Source: Pedobacter riviphilus | Lineage (GTDB): Bacteria > Bacteroidota > Bacteroidia > Sphingobacteriales > Sphingobacteriaceae | DNA length: 64,000 bases | Direction: 5' to 3' | Assembly (NCBI RefSeq): GCF_014692875.1 | Contig: NZ_CP061171.1 | Coordinates: 5,456,001 to 5,520,000 of the forward strand | In this document: positions 16,355 to 25,194 of the stretch, in pieces | How positions within the stretch are numbered: the first letter of the stretch is position 1 | Layout of the letters: every line of letters begins with the position of its first letter | Position numbers and translations under genes: made by a program | Notes under the pieces: model-generated | Database searches by the model: none | What the model was told of the DNA's origin: nothing | The model's input: only the letters and a program-made list of their open reading frames with translations

Positions 16355-17398
16355 ATGGAAAACAACGATGTAAAAATTTCAAAAAAGAAGCCGATTTTTC
16401 CGGTTACACCTGCTTTGCAGAAATATTTGCGCACTTACCAACGCGAAGCGAAATTACCCATTGGTTATAACGATTTAATGCAGTTTAATGAAGCTTTCCC
16501 GTTAATGGATAAGTTTGGTAAAGATTCTCTTTGGGAAGGTCCGATATATGCACAGGATTTAATCGAAACATTGCATGATGGTTTAAAGGAAATTTATGCA
16601 AATCTTAAAGCATCGGGTAACCTGCGTATTGTTGAACATAAGTACATCGATAAAATAGAATATTGCACCTTCGGAAATACCCACCCCTTTCGCATCCGTA
16701 TTGTAAACCGTTTAAATGATGTTTACGATTACTTCTACATTAAAAAAGCGGATGCCTCTCGAATTTACGGTTTAGAAATGGAAGAAATCCTTTCGCCGAA
16801 TCAGGTAAATTACCTGGTAGATGGCGATACCCTGGTAGAAGAACACATTGCAGGGATTCCTGGTGATGTTTTTACAAAAGGACAGTTATATACACCAGAA
16901 TTTAACCCTACCCGCATAGCAAAAGAGTTTGTGAAGTTTAATGAACGCTGTTTGATTATGCTTTTGGGAGATATGCGTGCCTATAATTTTGTGGTACAGA
17001 TTACACCCGATTTTGATGATATCCAGTTTCGTATCCGGGCTATAGATTTTGATCAACAGTTTTACGAAGGCAATTTAAAAGTTTATCTACCTCAGTTTTT
17101 TAAAGAGAATCTGCCTTATGTAAAAATGAGCATGGAGCAATTAACGGAGAAAACCGTACTGCAATATCAGCAGGAGGAACGGTCGTCAATTGTACATCGC
17201 GTAAGGAGCGAACGTCATCGCTTAACCGATCTTCGTGATGTTTCGAACAAAGAAGAATTAACCACACCCGAAAATATCGCCTTGCTGAAACAGGGTATGA
17301 GCGATTATTTTAAGGATGCGAATTATCTACAGTGCAAAACCATGACGGATATTATTGAATTGAATATCAAAAATATTATTAGGCAGGTTAAGCTATAA
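16355..17398 (+). CDS. Uncharacterised protein, possible divergent kinase fold
   Basis: I do not recognise a named family. The protein has 347 residues, is soluble and has no signal. Some segments recall aminoglycoside or protein kinase-like folds: a candidate ATP lysine in YFYIKKADASRIYG (about 127-140), a hinge-like VEEHIAGIPGDVF at 161-173, LLGDMRAYNFVV at 203-214 (Asp206 and Asn211 spaced as in the HxDxxxxN catalytic loop) and IDFDQQF at 230-236 in the place of DFG. The last 80 residues hold charged helices. It is a single gene between a repeat and a bidirectional terminator. The kinase idea is inference and may be wrong; a real gene is certain by length and codon use. Confidence 0.8.
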   Translation: MENNDVKISKKKPIFPVTPALQKYLRTYQREAKLPIGYNDLMQFNEAFPLMDKFGKDSLWEGPIYAQDLIETLHDGLKEIYANLKASGNLRIVEHKYIDKIEYCTFGNTHPFRIRIVNRLNDVYDYFYIKKADASRIYGLEMEEILSPNQVNYLVDGDTLVEEHIAGIPGDVFTKGQLYTPEFNPTRIAKEFVKFNERCLIMLLGDMRAYNFVVQITPDFDDIQFRIRAIDFDQQFYEGNLKVYLPQFFKENLPYVKMSMEQLTEKTVLQYQQEERSSIVHRVRSERHRLTDLRDVSNKEELTTPENIALLKQGMSDYFKDANYLQCKTMTDIIELNIKNIIRQVKL

Positions 17399-17401
17399 GT
17401 G

Positions 17402-17468
17402 GCGTCAGATGTTTACCATCTGACGCTACCAAATAAATAAAAACGGTAGGCAAATTGCCTACCGTTTT
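17402..17468. terminator. Two hairpins forming a bidirectional terminator
   Basis: GCGTCAGATG/CATCTGACGC (17402-17426) is followed by AAAACGGTAGGCAA/TTGCCTACCGTTTT (17440-17468), which has A and T tracts on its two sides. It separates the converging genes at 17398 and 17499. Confidence 0.85.
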
Positions 17469-17498
17469 TGAGTGAATCTAGAAAGAGCGTCGAAAGTT

Positions 17499-18059
17499 TT
17501 AGGCGTGTTGCCCTTCGTGAACACCTTCAGCAAATTCTTCTACAATTTTATCGTTAAAAGCGGGTAGATCTTTTGGCGTACGGCTGGTAACCAAGCCTTG
17601 GTCAACTACTACTTCCTCGTCTGACCAGATAGCTCCGGCATTAATTAAATCCTGCGAAATGTTTTTTACTGAAGTTAATTTTCTGCCCTGTACCACATCG
17701 GCATTAATCAACGTTTGTGGACCATGGCAAATGGCGGCAACAGGTTTCCCGTCGGCAAAAAATGATTTTACAAAAACCAATGCATCTTCGTTAATACGTA
17801 ACTGATCTGGATTTATTACGCCGCCTGGTAAAAGTAATCCGTTATAATCATCAGCATTTGCTTCCGATATGGTTTTATCTACATCAACTTCTATCGACCA
17901 GTGATCGTGATCCCAGGCTTTTATTTTTCCACTTTTTGAGGAGATAATGTGAACGGTTGCGCCCTCTTCTTTTAACCTTTTAACTGGTTCGGTCAATTCT
18001 ACTTCTTCAAATCCGCTTTCTGAAAGTACAGCAATGATGCGGTTACTTAATTGTCCCAT
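17499..18059 (-). CDS. DJ-1/PfpI family protein (type 1 glutamine amidotransferase-like)
   Basis: The protein has 186 residues. The nucleophile elbow AAICHGPQTLI places Cys111 next to His112, and an acidic residue near 16 (SESGFEEVE) matches the Glu of the family. It resembles E. coli YhbO/YajL, which act in protection against oxidative or glycation stress; whether they are deglycases is disputed. It is a stand-alone gene with its own start at 18059 and ends at a bidirectional terminator. Confidence 0.9.
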   Translation of the reverse strand: MGQLSNRIIAVLSESGFEEVELTEPVKRLKEEGATVHIISSKSGKIKAWDHDHWSIEVDVDKTISEANADDYNGLLLPGGVINPDQLRINEDALVFVKSFFADGKPVAAICHGPQTLINADVVQGRKLTSVKNISQDLINAGAIWSDEEVVVDQGLVTSRTPKDLPAFNDKIVEEFAEGVHEGQHA

Positions 18060-18133
18060 AATCTTTAAATTTTTAATAGGTGATATATTAAAGACAGTTG
18101 GGAAAAATTATTGTTTTTAGAAATTTGAGATTA

Positions 18134-18823
18134 CTAAAAAATCTCAATGGTTGTTTTATTGTCTAAGTTTTGAAAATGAAATGCATCAAAAATCACTCTG
18201 CTCACTATAGTTTTAATAAAAATAGCATCTTTAAAATTATCCAAACCATAAGTGAAAACTAGTGAATCATCGTGTTTTTCCTCTTTAAAACCGATTGATT
18301 TAAGTACAGCCCTAGCGTTTTTATCTAAAATGTGCTGTTTTTTAAGCTTTTTTATATTGGTAACTGATAATAAAATTTCCTTATCCGTGCGTTTAAACAA
18401 TATGGCCAATTTATTTTCTTTTTTTAAGTTGAAAATAAATCCTTCATTCTTCTGTTCTACCAAATCAAATATGGCATCATCAAACTCTTGCCCATCGTTA
18501 AAATAACCTAGTTTATAACTATTGAGTTGGTCTAATTTACGATCAATCTGAGCAAGCATCTGGGTTCTGTACTCATCAGATTCTTCCTGCTCACTTTTTT
18601 TAACGAAAAAATCGATTGTCCTTTTTAATCGTTCTTTTTCTTGCGTATATGGATCAATTAATGATTTAATCAGTTCAATCTGGCGCTGTATCCTATTGAG
18701 ATTTTTAGAATTTAAGCGAATTGCTTTATAATCACCATCAATCCGATCTTCTTCAATTATAGACTCGATTAATTTTTTTTCCTGTTCATAGATAGAAAGT
18801 AGCTCGTTAATTTCTTCATTCAT
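18134..18823 (-). CDS. Uncharacterised coiled-coil protein
   Basis: The protein has 229 residues; I do not recognise it. The first 110 residues are rich in Glu, Lys, Gln, Ile and Leu and should form long helices (ELLSIYEQEKKLIESIIEED, then RIQRQIELIKSLIDPYTQEK). The rest is a mixed alpha/beta domain with several short strands (ILLSVTNIKKL, SLVFTYGLDNF). No signal or membrane segment is seen. It begins 3 bases after the stop of a family 2 glycosyltransferase gene, so the two are co-transcribed. That linkage is the only clue to its role. Confidence 0.75.
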   Translation of the reverse strand: MNEEINELLSIYEQEKKLIESIIEEDRIDGDYKAIRLNSKNLNRIQRQIELIKSLIDPYTQEKERLKRTIDFFVKKSEQEESDEYRTQMLAQIDRKLDQLNSYKLGYFNDGQEFDDAIFDLVEQKNEGFIFNLKKENKLAILFKRTDKEILLSVTNIKKLKKQHILDKNARAVLKSIGFKEEKHDDSLVFTYGLDNFKDAIFIKTIVSRVIFDAFHFQNLDNKTTIEIF

Positions 18824-18826
18824 AAG

Positions 18827-19573
18827 CTAATCGTTCGTTCTACGGTGCTTAACAAAATACAGAGCCAGATTACCTGCAATGATAATATGATTAAAGATAT
18901 TCGGTATTAAGCCATAATACTTAGTGAAAATTTTAAAACGTTCTTTTAAACTTTCGCGATGTTTTTTCTTGCTCATGCCACCAACCAGGTATTTGGCAAC
19001 GTAACGGTGAACATTAACAATATTAGATGCCTTTTTTGCCGCTTTGATGATCCAATCAATATCTGAACTGTACTTATAGGTTAAATCGTATGGCGTAACA
19101 ATACTGCGGCGGATATAAATGGCCTGGTGGCTGATGTTCATGCCATATTTAAAACTCGTCCAGTCGAATTCTTCTGGGGCTTCATGCCTTCTTCGGCCTA
19201 AATTTTCCCAGTTGTCATTGTACATTTCAGTTTCGCCGTAATAAATGTCGGCACCGGGGGCAGAGGCAAAAACATCTTCTACTGTTTGTTCATCATAAAT
19301 CTCATCACCCGAGTTCATAAATAAAACATAATCGCCTGTTGCTAATGCTAAACCTTTGTTCATGGCATCGTAAATGCCTTTATCAGGTTCTGATACAATT
19401 TTTGTAATCTGATCTTTATAACGCTCAACAACCTGCAAAGTGCCATCGGTTGATGCGCCGTCTATTACAATATATTCAATTTTTTTATAGGTCTGATTAA
19501 GAATAGAATGGATGGTACGTTCGATATCGCGAACGTTATTATATACAATGGTGATGATTGTTAGCTTTGGCAA
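18827..19573 (-). CDS. Family 2 glycosyltransferase
   Basis: The protein has 248 residues with the GT-A fold opening LTIITIVYNNVRDIERTIHSI, then VIDGASTDGT at about 36-45, SEPDKGIYDAMNKGLALATG and the sugar-nucleotide Asp region FMNSGDEIYDE. A WcaA-like arrangement is suggested by HQAIYIRRSIV. It would transfer a sugar from a nucleotide donor to a surface polysaccharide or glycan at the cytosolic face. It sits with another glycosyltransferase gene upstream (19700-20980), which fits a small surface glycan locus, though no polymerase or flippase is in the window. Confidence 0.9.
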   Translation of the reverse strand: MPKLTIITIVYNNVRDIERTIHSILNQTYKKIEYIVIDGASTDGTLQVVERYKDQITKIVSEPDKGIYDAMNKGLALATGDYVLFMNSGDEIYDEQTVEDVFASAPGADIYYGETEMYNDNWENLGRRRHEAPEEFDWTSFKYGMNISHQAIYIRRSIVTPYDLTYKYSSDIDWIIKAAKKASNIVNVHRYVAKYLVGGMSKKKHRESLKERFKIFTKYYGLIPNIFNHIIIAGNLALYFVKHRRTND

Positions 19574-19699
19574 GGGATGGCTTTTTTGGATCGGTATAAA
19601 TTTAATAAAGATTGATCAAATTTTTATTTGTAGAATAGAAAATGAGATTTTGCCAACCAAATTGCAAATAGAACTTTAAAATTTTATTAAAATGTAGCG

Positions 19700-20980
19700 T
19701 TACTTCGGTTGTAAATCAATCAATGTTTCGTAAAGATGGATATGTTCTGCGGCAATTACTTCTTCCAAGAAATCGGTTAAAATACTTAACCTGGCTGCTT
19801 TTTGGATCTCTTCTTTATTTGGGCGATGGTACAGCCACTCAATGCCGTTTGCCAAATCTTCAGCATTCTGATATTCGGCCAGATAGCCATTTTGCATGTG
19901 TTTAACCATGTCCGGAATCCCACCGGTAGTAAAAGCAACAACAGGGGTAGCGCACGATAAACTTTCCATCACGGTATTGGGTAGATTATCCTCCAGCGAG
20001 GGTGTAATAAATGCATCTGCAGCAGAATAACATTTTGCTAGGTGATCATCTTTGTTAATTGTGCCTAAAAAAGTGGTTTTGAAAGGAAACTCAGGCATTT
20101 CGGCATTCTCCTTATTTCCAAAAATAACCAACTCAATATTTTCTTTCTGTATTCCTGCCCTACGCGACAAAATTTCCAGCGCTTCGATTAAATAGGGAGT
20201 CCCTTTATGCTTGTCGTTTTTTGAAGGCATAAATCCGCTCATCAAAACAAATTTATCTGGATTAATCTTCAGGATTTTCTTAGCTTCTGATTTAACATAG
20301 GGCTTGAAAATTTTCGTTTCTATTGTATTCGGGATAACTGTAGTTTTTCTTGTGCCCAACAAACTGCTGAACTTTACCGAAGCCGCCATCCACTTGCTAG
20401 GCGCTACAATATGGAAATTTAATTCAGTGTAAGCTTTCTGCTTGCGCACCCAGGTTTTGTGCGAAATATCATTTTTACCGCTGATTTTCAAAATCGGGCA
20501 ATTGCCACATTGTTGATGAAAGTTTTCGCATCCATAGCGCACGTGGCATCCGCCGGTAAAAGCATTGCTATCGTGAAAAGTCCACACAATCGGTTTTTCC
20601 AGTTCATCAAGCTGCGCTAAAAACTTGGGGTTTAAGAAGCCATGGTTTACCCAATGCAGATGGATAATATCAGCATTTTTAACATCTGGGTGGTTTATAA
20701 CCGAACGGCCAAACCACTGCAAACTAAATGGCGTTTTTACAGATTTACTGAGCCATTTGGCAAAATATCTTTCCGATAAGATGTTATAAATGGCTTTGGC
20801 TTTCTGCAAGGGTGATTTGCTAAAGGTATCAATCTTAGGATTTTGACCAAATTTATAGTAAACCAATACTTTCGAATCGATTCCACTAGCGTTTAATGCG
20901 TCACTTAAGCGCAAACAGGCACGTCCTGCTCCGCCATTTCCATCGTAGGTATTTAGGTGTACTACTTTCAAATCAATCAA
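19700..20980 (-). CDS. Family 4 glycosyltransferase (group 1)
   Basis: The protein has 426 residues with a GT-B fold. Its N-terminal domain opens VVHLNTYDGNGGAGRACLRL. The C-terminal donor domain has VIPNTIETKIFKP, LMSGFMPSKNDKHKGTPYLI (the usual phosphate-contact loop) and ADAFITPSLEDNLPNTVMES, with the conserved Glu that binds the nucleotide sugar. A cluster of cysteines near CHVRYGCENFHQQCGNCPIL is an unusual insertion that could bind a metal or form a structural knuckle. Gene order with the GT2 gene suggests one glycan pathway. Sugar and acceptor are unknown. Confidence 0.9.
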   Translation of the reverse strand: MIDLKVVHLNTYDGNGGAGRACLRLSDALNASGIDSKVLVYYKFGQNPKIDTFSKSPLQKAKAIYNILSERYFAKWLSKSVKTPFSLQWFGRSVINHPDVKNADIIHLHWVNHGFLNPKFLAQLDELEKPIVWTFHDSNAFTGGCHVRYGCENFHQQCGNCPILKISGKNDISHKTWVRKQKAYTELNFHIVAPSKWMAASVKFSSLLGTRKTTVIPNTIETKIFKPYVKSEAKKILKINPDKFVLMSGFMPSKNDKHKGTPYLIEALEILSRRAGIQKENIELVIFGNKENAEMPEFPFKTTFLGTINKDDHLAKCYSAADAFITPSLEDNLPNTVMESLSCATPVVAFTTGGIPDMVKHMQNGYLAEYQNAEDLANGIEWLYHRPNKEEIQKAARLSILTDFLEEVIAAEHIHLYETLIDLQPK

Positions 20981-21054
20981 AAATACATTTTATTGTTTAC
21001 GAATATAAAATCTGTTGCGTATTTTGAGGCATCAAAAGCCAAACAAAATAAATC

Positions 21055-24000
21055 ATGATCAAATCCCTGTTGAAATCGCTAGCAACATTAGCTTTTTTGT
21101 TGCCCATTTATTCCTTAGCCTACAGCCAAACTTATTTTGCAGCATACCCTGCTTTAACGCCAGATGCACAAACAATAGTATTTAGCTATGATGGTGATAT
21201 CTGGAAAGTACCGGTAAAAGGAGGTGTAGCTTCGAGAGTTACCGCCATGCAAGGTGAAGAAATCAATCCGAAAATATCTCCCGATGGAAAATGGATGGCT
21301 TTTTCTTCTAATCAATTTGGTAATTATGATGTTTATGTGATGCCTCTAACAGGTGGCGACATTAAACAATTAACTTTTAACGATGCTGCGGATGAAGTGG
21401 ACAACTGGAGTTGGGATTCGAAAACAATTTATTTTACATCTGGTCGGTACAATTCTTTTTCGAGTTATAAGGTAAGTGTAAACGGCGGTACGGCTGTTCG
21501 TTTATTCGATAATTATTTCAACACTACACACCACATTGCCGAATCGCCAAATGGGGAACTGTTTTTTAACGATACATGGGAGAGTTACCGCTTTGCAAAC
21601 CGTAAACATTACAAAGGGGCCTATAATCCCGATATCCAGTCGTACAATCCAAAATCGAAAAGTTATAAACGCTATACCGATTACATTGGGAAAGATTTCT
21701 GGACGAGTGTTGATCAAAAAGGAAATATCTTTTTCGTATCGGATGAAGGCAATGAGGAATACAATCTCTACACTTTTATAGGTGGCAAGAAAACAAGCCT
21801 GACCAATTTTGATACTTCCATTAAACGCCCTTTTGTTTCGGCTAATGGAACAACGGTTGTGTTTGAGAAAGATTATCAATTGTACACCTACGATGTAGCT
21901 TCTAAGAAAACAGAGAAAATCAATATTAGTACCTCACGCAATCAAGTATTGAGTAAAGAGCAAGAGTACGATGTGCGAGGCAATATTTCGGCATTTGATG
22001 TTTCTACTGATGGTAAAAAGATGGCATTTATCTCGCGAGGGGACGTATTTGTAAGCGATGCCGATGGAAAATTTATCCGTAAGATTACCAACAGCGGGGA
22101 AAGGGCGCTAGAATGTAAATGGTTGGCTGATAACAAAACCATCCTGTTTAGTCAAACAGCTAATGGCTATCAAAACTGGTTTACCATTACCGGCGATGGT
22201 AAAGGCTCAATAAAACAGCTCACTAAAGAGAAAGCAAACGTACGGGATATCACTTTAAACAAGACCAAAACGATGGCCGTGTATCTGAGTGGCAGAAACG
22301 AACTTAAACTGATGGATCTTAAAACTTTCGATGCCAAAACTTTAGTGACTGACGAGTTTTGGGCCATACAGAGCTCGGCACCAAGTTTTTCGCCAAATGA
22401 CGAATATGTGCTTTTCACTGTTTACCGGAATTTCGAGCAGGATATCATGGTACATCACATTAAAAACAATAAAACCATTAACTTAACCAATACAGGTGTT
22501 ACCGAAACGGGTCCGGCATGGTCGCCAGATGGGAAATATATTTTCTTTACCAGCGCCCGTACCAAGCCATCTTATCCAACCGGCATGTCGAACGCGCACA
22601 TTTATCGAATGGCGTTGAACGATTACGATGAGCCCTACCGTTCAGATAAGTTCGATGATCTGTTTAAAGAAAGCAAACCCGCACCAACCGATGTTAAGCC
22701 TGCACCCGAAAATAAAAATGATAAAAAAGCAAAAACCGATACGGCTAAAAAGAAAACCGAAGTTAAGCCTACACCTAAACCCGCTAACGTAATTACCATT
22801 AATATTCAAGATATCTTGGATAGAATAGAATTGGTTGGTCCTTCGTTTGGCGGCCAGTACGGAACAGATGCTTATGCTAAGGGCGATAAAACCTATGTTT
22901 TTTATTCATCTAACCATGAAGGTGGTGCACCAGGTCTTTATCGCACCACTATTGAGCCTTTTGAAGCTAATAAAACTGAAAAAGTTGCTGATGGGGGTGA
23001 TTACTCCATCATTTTGGCTGGGGATAAATTTTTCGTTTTATCGAGAGGTATAATCAACAAATATACCTTAGAAGGGAATAAACTTGATCGGGTAGACCAT
23101 GGTTATAAATTTACCAGAAATCTAAATGCCGAGTTTAATCAGATGTTTTACGAAACCTGGGTAGGTTTAGATGAAAATTTTTACGATGAAAAATTTCATG
23201 GCGTAGATTGGGATAAAATGAGAACGCGCTATGCGGCTTATCTGCCTTATGTAAATAACCGCAGTGACCTGAGGATTTTATTGAATGATATGCTGGGCGA
23301 ACTGAATTCTTCGCACATGGGCTTTAATAGCTCAGGGGCAGAGGAACGTAAAAACCTTACTTACATCACTAATGAAACGGGGATTATCTTCGATAATGAA
23401 AACCCTTTAAAAGTTGAACGTATTGCCGCTAAAGGCAATGCTGCACACACCGGAACTAATATTTTGGCAGGAGATATTTTGACTGAAGTAAACGGTGTTA
23501 AGGTAGATGAAAAAATAGACCGCGATTATTATTTTAGTAAGCCATCGCTGGATAAAGAAATCATTTTAACTTTTAAACGCAATGGAAAAGATGTTTATGT
23601 AAATGTACATCCTGAAAGTTCTGGTACTTTGCGCGGAAACCTTTACGATGAGTGGATTAGCCAAAACCATAAAAATGTAGATAAATGGAGCAACAACAGG
23701 ATTGCTTATTCTTACATGAAGAACATGGGCGGTGGCGAATTGGAAACTTTCCTTTTGGATATGGTTGCACAAGAAGAAAATAAGGAAGCCATTATTCTCG
23801 ATCTACGTTACAATACCGGAGGAAACGTGCATGATGATGTACTGAAATTTCTTTCTCAGCGCCCTTATTTACAATGGAAATACCGCGGTGGTAAAATGGC
23901 CCCACAAAGTAATTTTGGCCCTGCAGTGAAGCCGATTGTATTGCTAATTAACGAGCAGTCTCTAAGTGATGCTGAAATGACTGCTGCAGGTTTTAAACAA

Positions 24001-24249
24001 TTAAAATTGGGTAAGATTATCGGTACAGAAACCTATCGATGGATTATTTTTACTTCAGCTAAAGGTTTGGTTGATGGTTCTTCTTACCGTTTGCCATCGT
24101 GGGGTTGTTATACTATGGATGGCAAGAATATTGAAAAGGAGGGTGTTAAGCCAGATATCTTCGTTAAAAATACTTTTGAAGACCGCCTGGCAAATAAAGA
24201 TCCTCAACTCGAAAAAGCAGTAGCAGAGATCTTGAAAGATTTGAAATAA
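21055..24249 (+). CDS. Tricorn-like S41 family peptidase, secreted
   Basis: The protein has 1064 residues. A signal peptide (LATLAFLLPIYSLAYSQ, cut near 25) precedes two beta-propeller blocks with TolB-like repeats (SPDGKWMAFSSN, SPDGKYIFFTSA), then a Lys/Pro-rich linker at about 555-580. The C-terminal half has the tricorn core: a PDZ-like segment (ILAGDILTEVNGVKVDE) and the S41 domain with NEQSLSDAEMTAAGF, where the Ser is the likely nucleophile. Archaeal tricorn degrades peptides released by the proteasome; bacterial homologues are periplasmic. It is a single gene followed by a stem-loop. Confidence 0.93.
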   Translation: MIKSLLKSLATLAFLLPIYSLAYSQTYFAAYPALTPDAQTIVFSYDGDIWKVPVKGGVASRVTAMQGEEINPKISPDGKWMAFSSNQFGNYDVYVMPLTGGDIKQLTFNDAADEVDNWSWDSKTIYFTSGRYNSFSSYKVSVNGGTAVRLFDNYFNTTHHIAESPNGELFFNDTWESYRFANRKHYKGAYNPDIQSYNPKSKSYKRYTDYIGKDFWTSVDQKGNIFFVSDEGNEEYNLYTFIGGKKTSLTNFDTSIKRPFVSANGTTVVFEKDYQLYTYDVASKKTEKINISTSRNQVLSKEQEYDVRGNISAFDVSTDGKKMAFISRGDVFVSDADGKFIRKITNSGERALECKWLADNKTILFSQTANGYQNWFTITGDGKGSIKQLTKEKANVRDITLNKTKTMAVYLSGRNELKLMDLKTFDAKTLVTDEFWAIQSSAPSFSPNDEYVLFTVYRNFEQDIMVHHIKNNKTINLTNTGVTETGPAWSPDGKYIFFTSARTKPSYPTGMSNAHIYRMALNDYDEPYRSDKFDDLFKESKPAPTDVKPAPENKNDKKAKTDTAKKKTEVKPTPKPANVITINIQDILDRIELVGPSFGGQYGTDAYAKGDKTYVFYSSNHEGGAPGLYRTTIEPFEANKTEKVADGGDYSIILAGDKFFVLSRGIINKYTLEGNKLDRVDHGYKFTRNLNAEFNQMFYETWVGLDENFYDEKFHGVDWDKMRTRYAAYLPYVNNRSDLRILLNDMLGELNSSHMGFNSSGAEERKNLTYITNETGIIFDNENPLKVERIAAKGNAAHTGTNILAGDILTEVNGVKVDEKIDRDYYFSKPSLDKEIILTFKRNGKDVYVNVHPESSGTLRGNLYDEWISQNHKNVDKWSNNRIAYSYMKNMGGGELETFLLDMVAQEENKEAIILDLRYNTGGNVHDDVLKFLSQRPYLQWKYRGGKMAPQSNFGPAVKPIVLLINEQSLSDAEMTAAGFKQLKLGKIIGTETYRWIIFTSAKGLVDGSSYRLPSWGCYTMDGKNIEKEGVKPDIFVKNTFEDRLANKDPQLEKAVAEILKDLK

Positions 24250-24278
24250 GGCTAGTTAACCATTCAAATTGTAAAGCA

Positions 24279-24328
24279 TTGTTTTATTGCTGGACTGTTA
24301 TATTGTAACAGTTCTTGCAATAAAACAA
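24279..24328 (+). terminator. Long stem-loop after the tricorn-like gene
   Basis: TTGTTTTATTGC (24279-24290) pairs with GCAATAAAACAA (24317-24328), with an inner CTGTTA/TAACAG pair. There is no strong T run, so termination is likely but not typical. Confidence 0.55.
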
Positions 24329-24438
24329 CTTTGCTTCTATTCACTACCAAACAATAACAACAATTTGGCAATCCAGCAAGGCAAACCTTTCAACTTTAAT
24401 ATACTTTCCGTTTCTTTGAGGTTGGAATTATTTAAAAC

Positions 24439-25188
24439 ATGGCAAATTTATTAACCGACAGGGCTTTTTGGGTAAATTATTGGGAAAGTAAAAAAGGACT
24501 AGCGGTTCAGTTACCTTCAAATTATTTATTTCATCAGCAACTGGCAGATGTTATTCAGAAAGATAATGTTAAAACCGCTATCGAATTGGGTGGTTTCCCT
24601 GGTTATTACGCCGTATTCCTAAAAAAATATTTTCAGCTTGATGTTACCCTGCTTGATTATTTTGTTCATCCACCGGTTGTAAACGAGCTTTTGGAAAAGA
24701 ACGGCTTAGCCGAAAAGGATATTCACATTATCGAAACCGATCTTTTTAATTACACACCTGAAAAGCAGTATGATCTTGTGCTAAGCTGCGGTTTAATTGA
24801 GCATTTTAACGATACTGCCGATATTATTAACCGCCACATTGCTTTTGTAAAACCGGGCGGTACCTTGTTTATCACGTTACCAAATTTTAAGGCGGTAAAC
24901 GGCTGGTTCCAAAAGAATTTCGATAGAGAAAATTACGATAAACACAATATCAATAGCATGGATCCGGCACTGTTAAAGTCGATCTGTGAGCAAGCCGGGC
25001 TTAAAGAAGTAAAATCGGGTTATTTTGGTCGTTTTAGTGTGTGGTTGGAAAATGAAAGTCAGAAATCTGCAGGCGTTCGCCTATTTAAAAAGGCAGTTTG
25101 GCTGACTGGAAAAGTATTTACAAAGATTATTCCATTCGAAAGCAAAAATCTATCACCTTATATTATCTTAGTAGCGAAAAAAATATAA
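24439..25188 (+). CDS. Class I SAM-dependent methyltransferase
   Basis: The protein has 249 residues. Motif I IELGGFPGYYAVFLKKYF at about 53-70 is the SAM-binding glycine loop in a slightly unusual form. VTLLDYF is motif II, and YDLVLSCGLIEHFND holds the post-motif acidic and His residues. FVKPGGTLFITLPNF is motif III. The acceptor is unknown. It precedes the rhomboid gene by 6 bases, and the two should be co-transcribed. Confidence 0.88.
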   Translation: MANLLTDRAFWVNYWESKKGLAVQLPSNYLFHQQLADVIQKDNVKTAIELGGFPGYYAVFLKKYFQLDVTLLDYFVHPPVVNELLEKNGLAEKDIHIIETDLFNYTPEKQYDLVLSCGLIEHFNDTADIINRHIAFVKPGGTLFITLPNFKAVNGWFQKNFDRENYDKHNINSMDPALLKSICEQAGLKEVKSGYFGRFSVWLENESQKSAGVRLFKKAVWLTGKVFTKIIPFESKNLSPYIILVAKKI

Positions 25189-25194
25189 CGCGCT

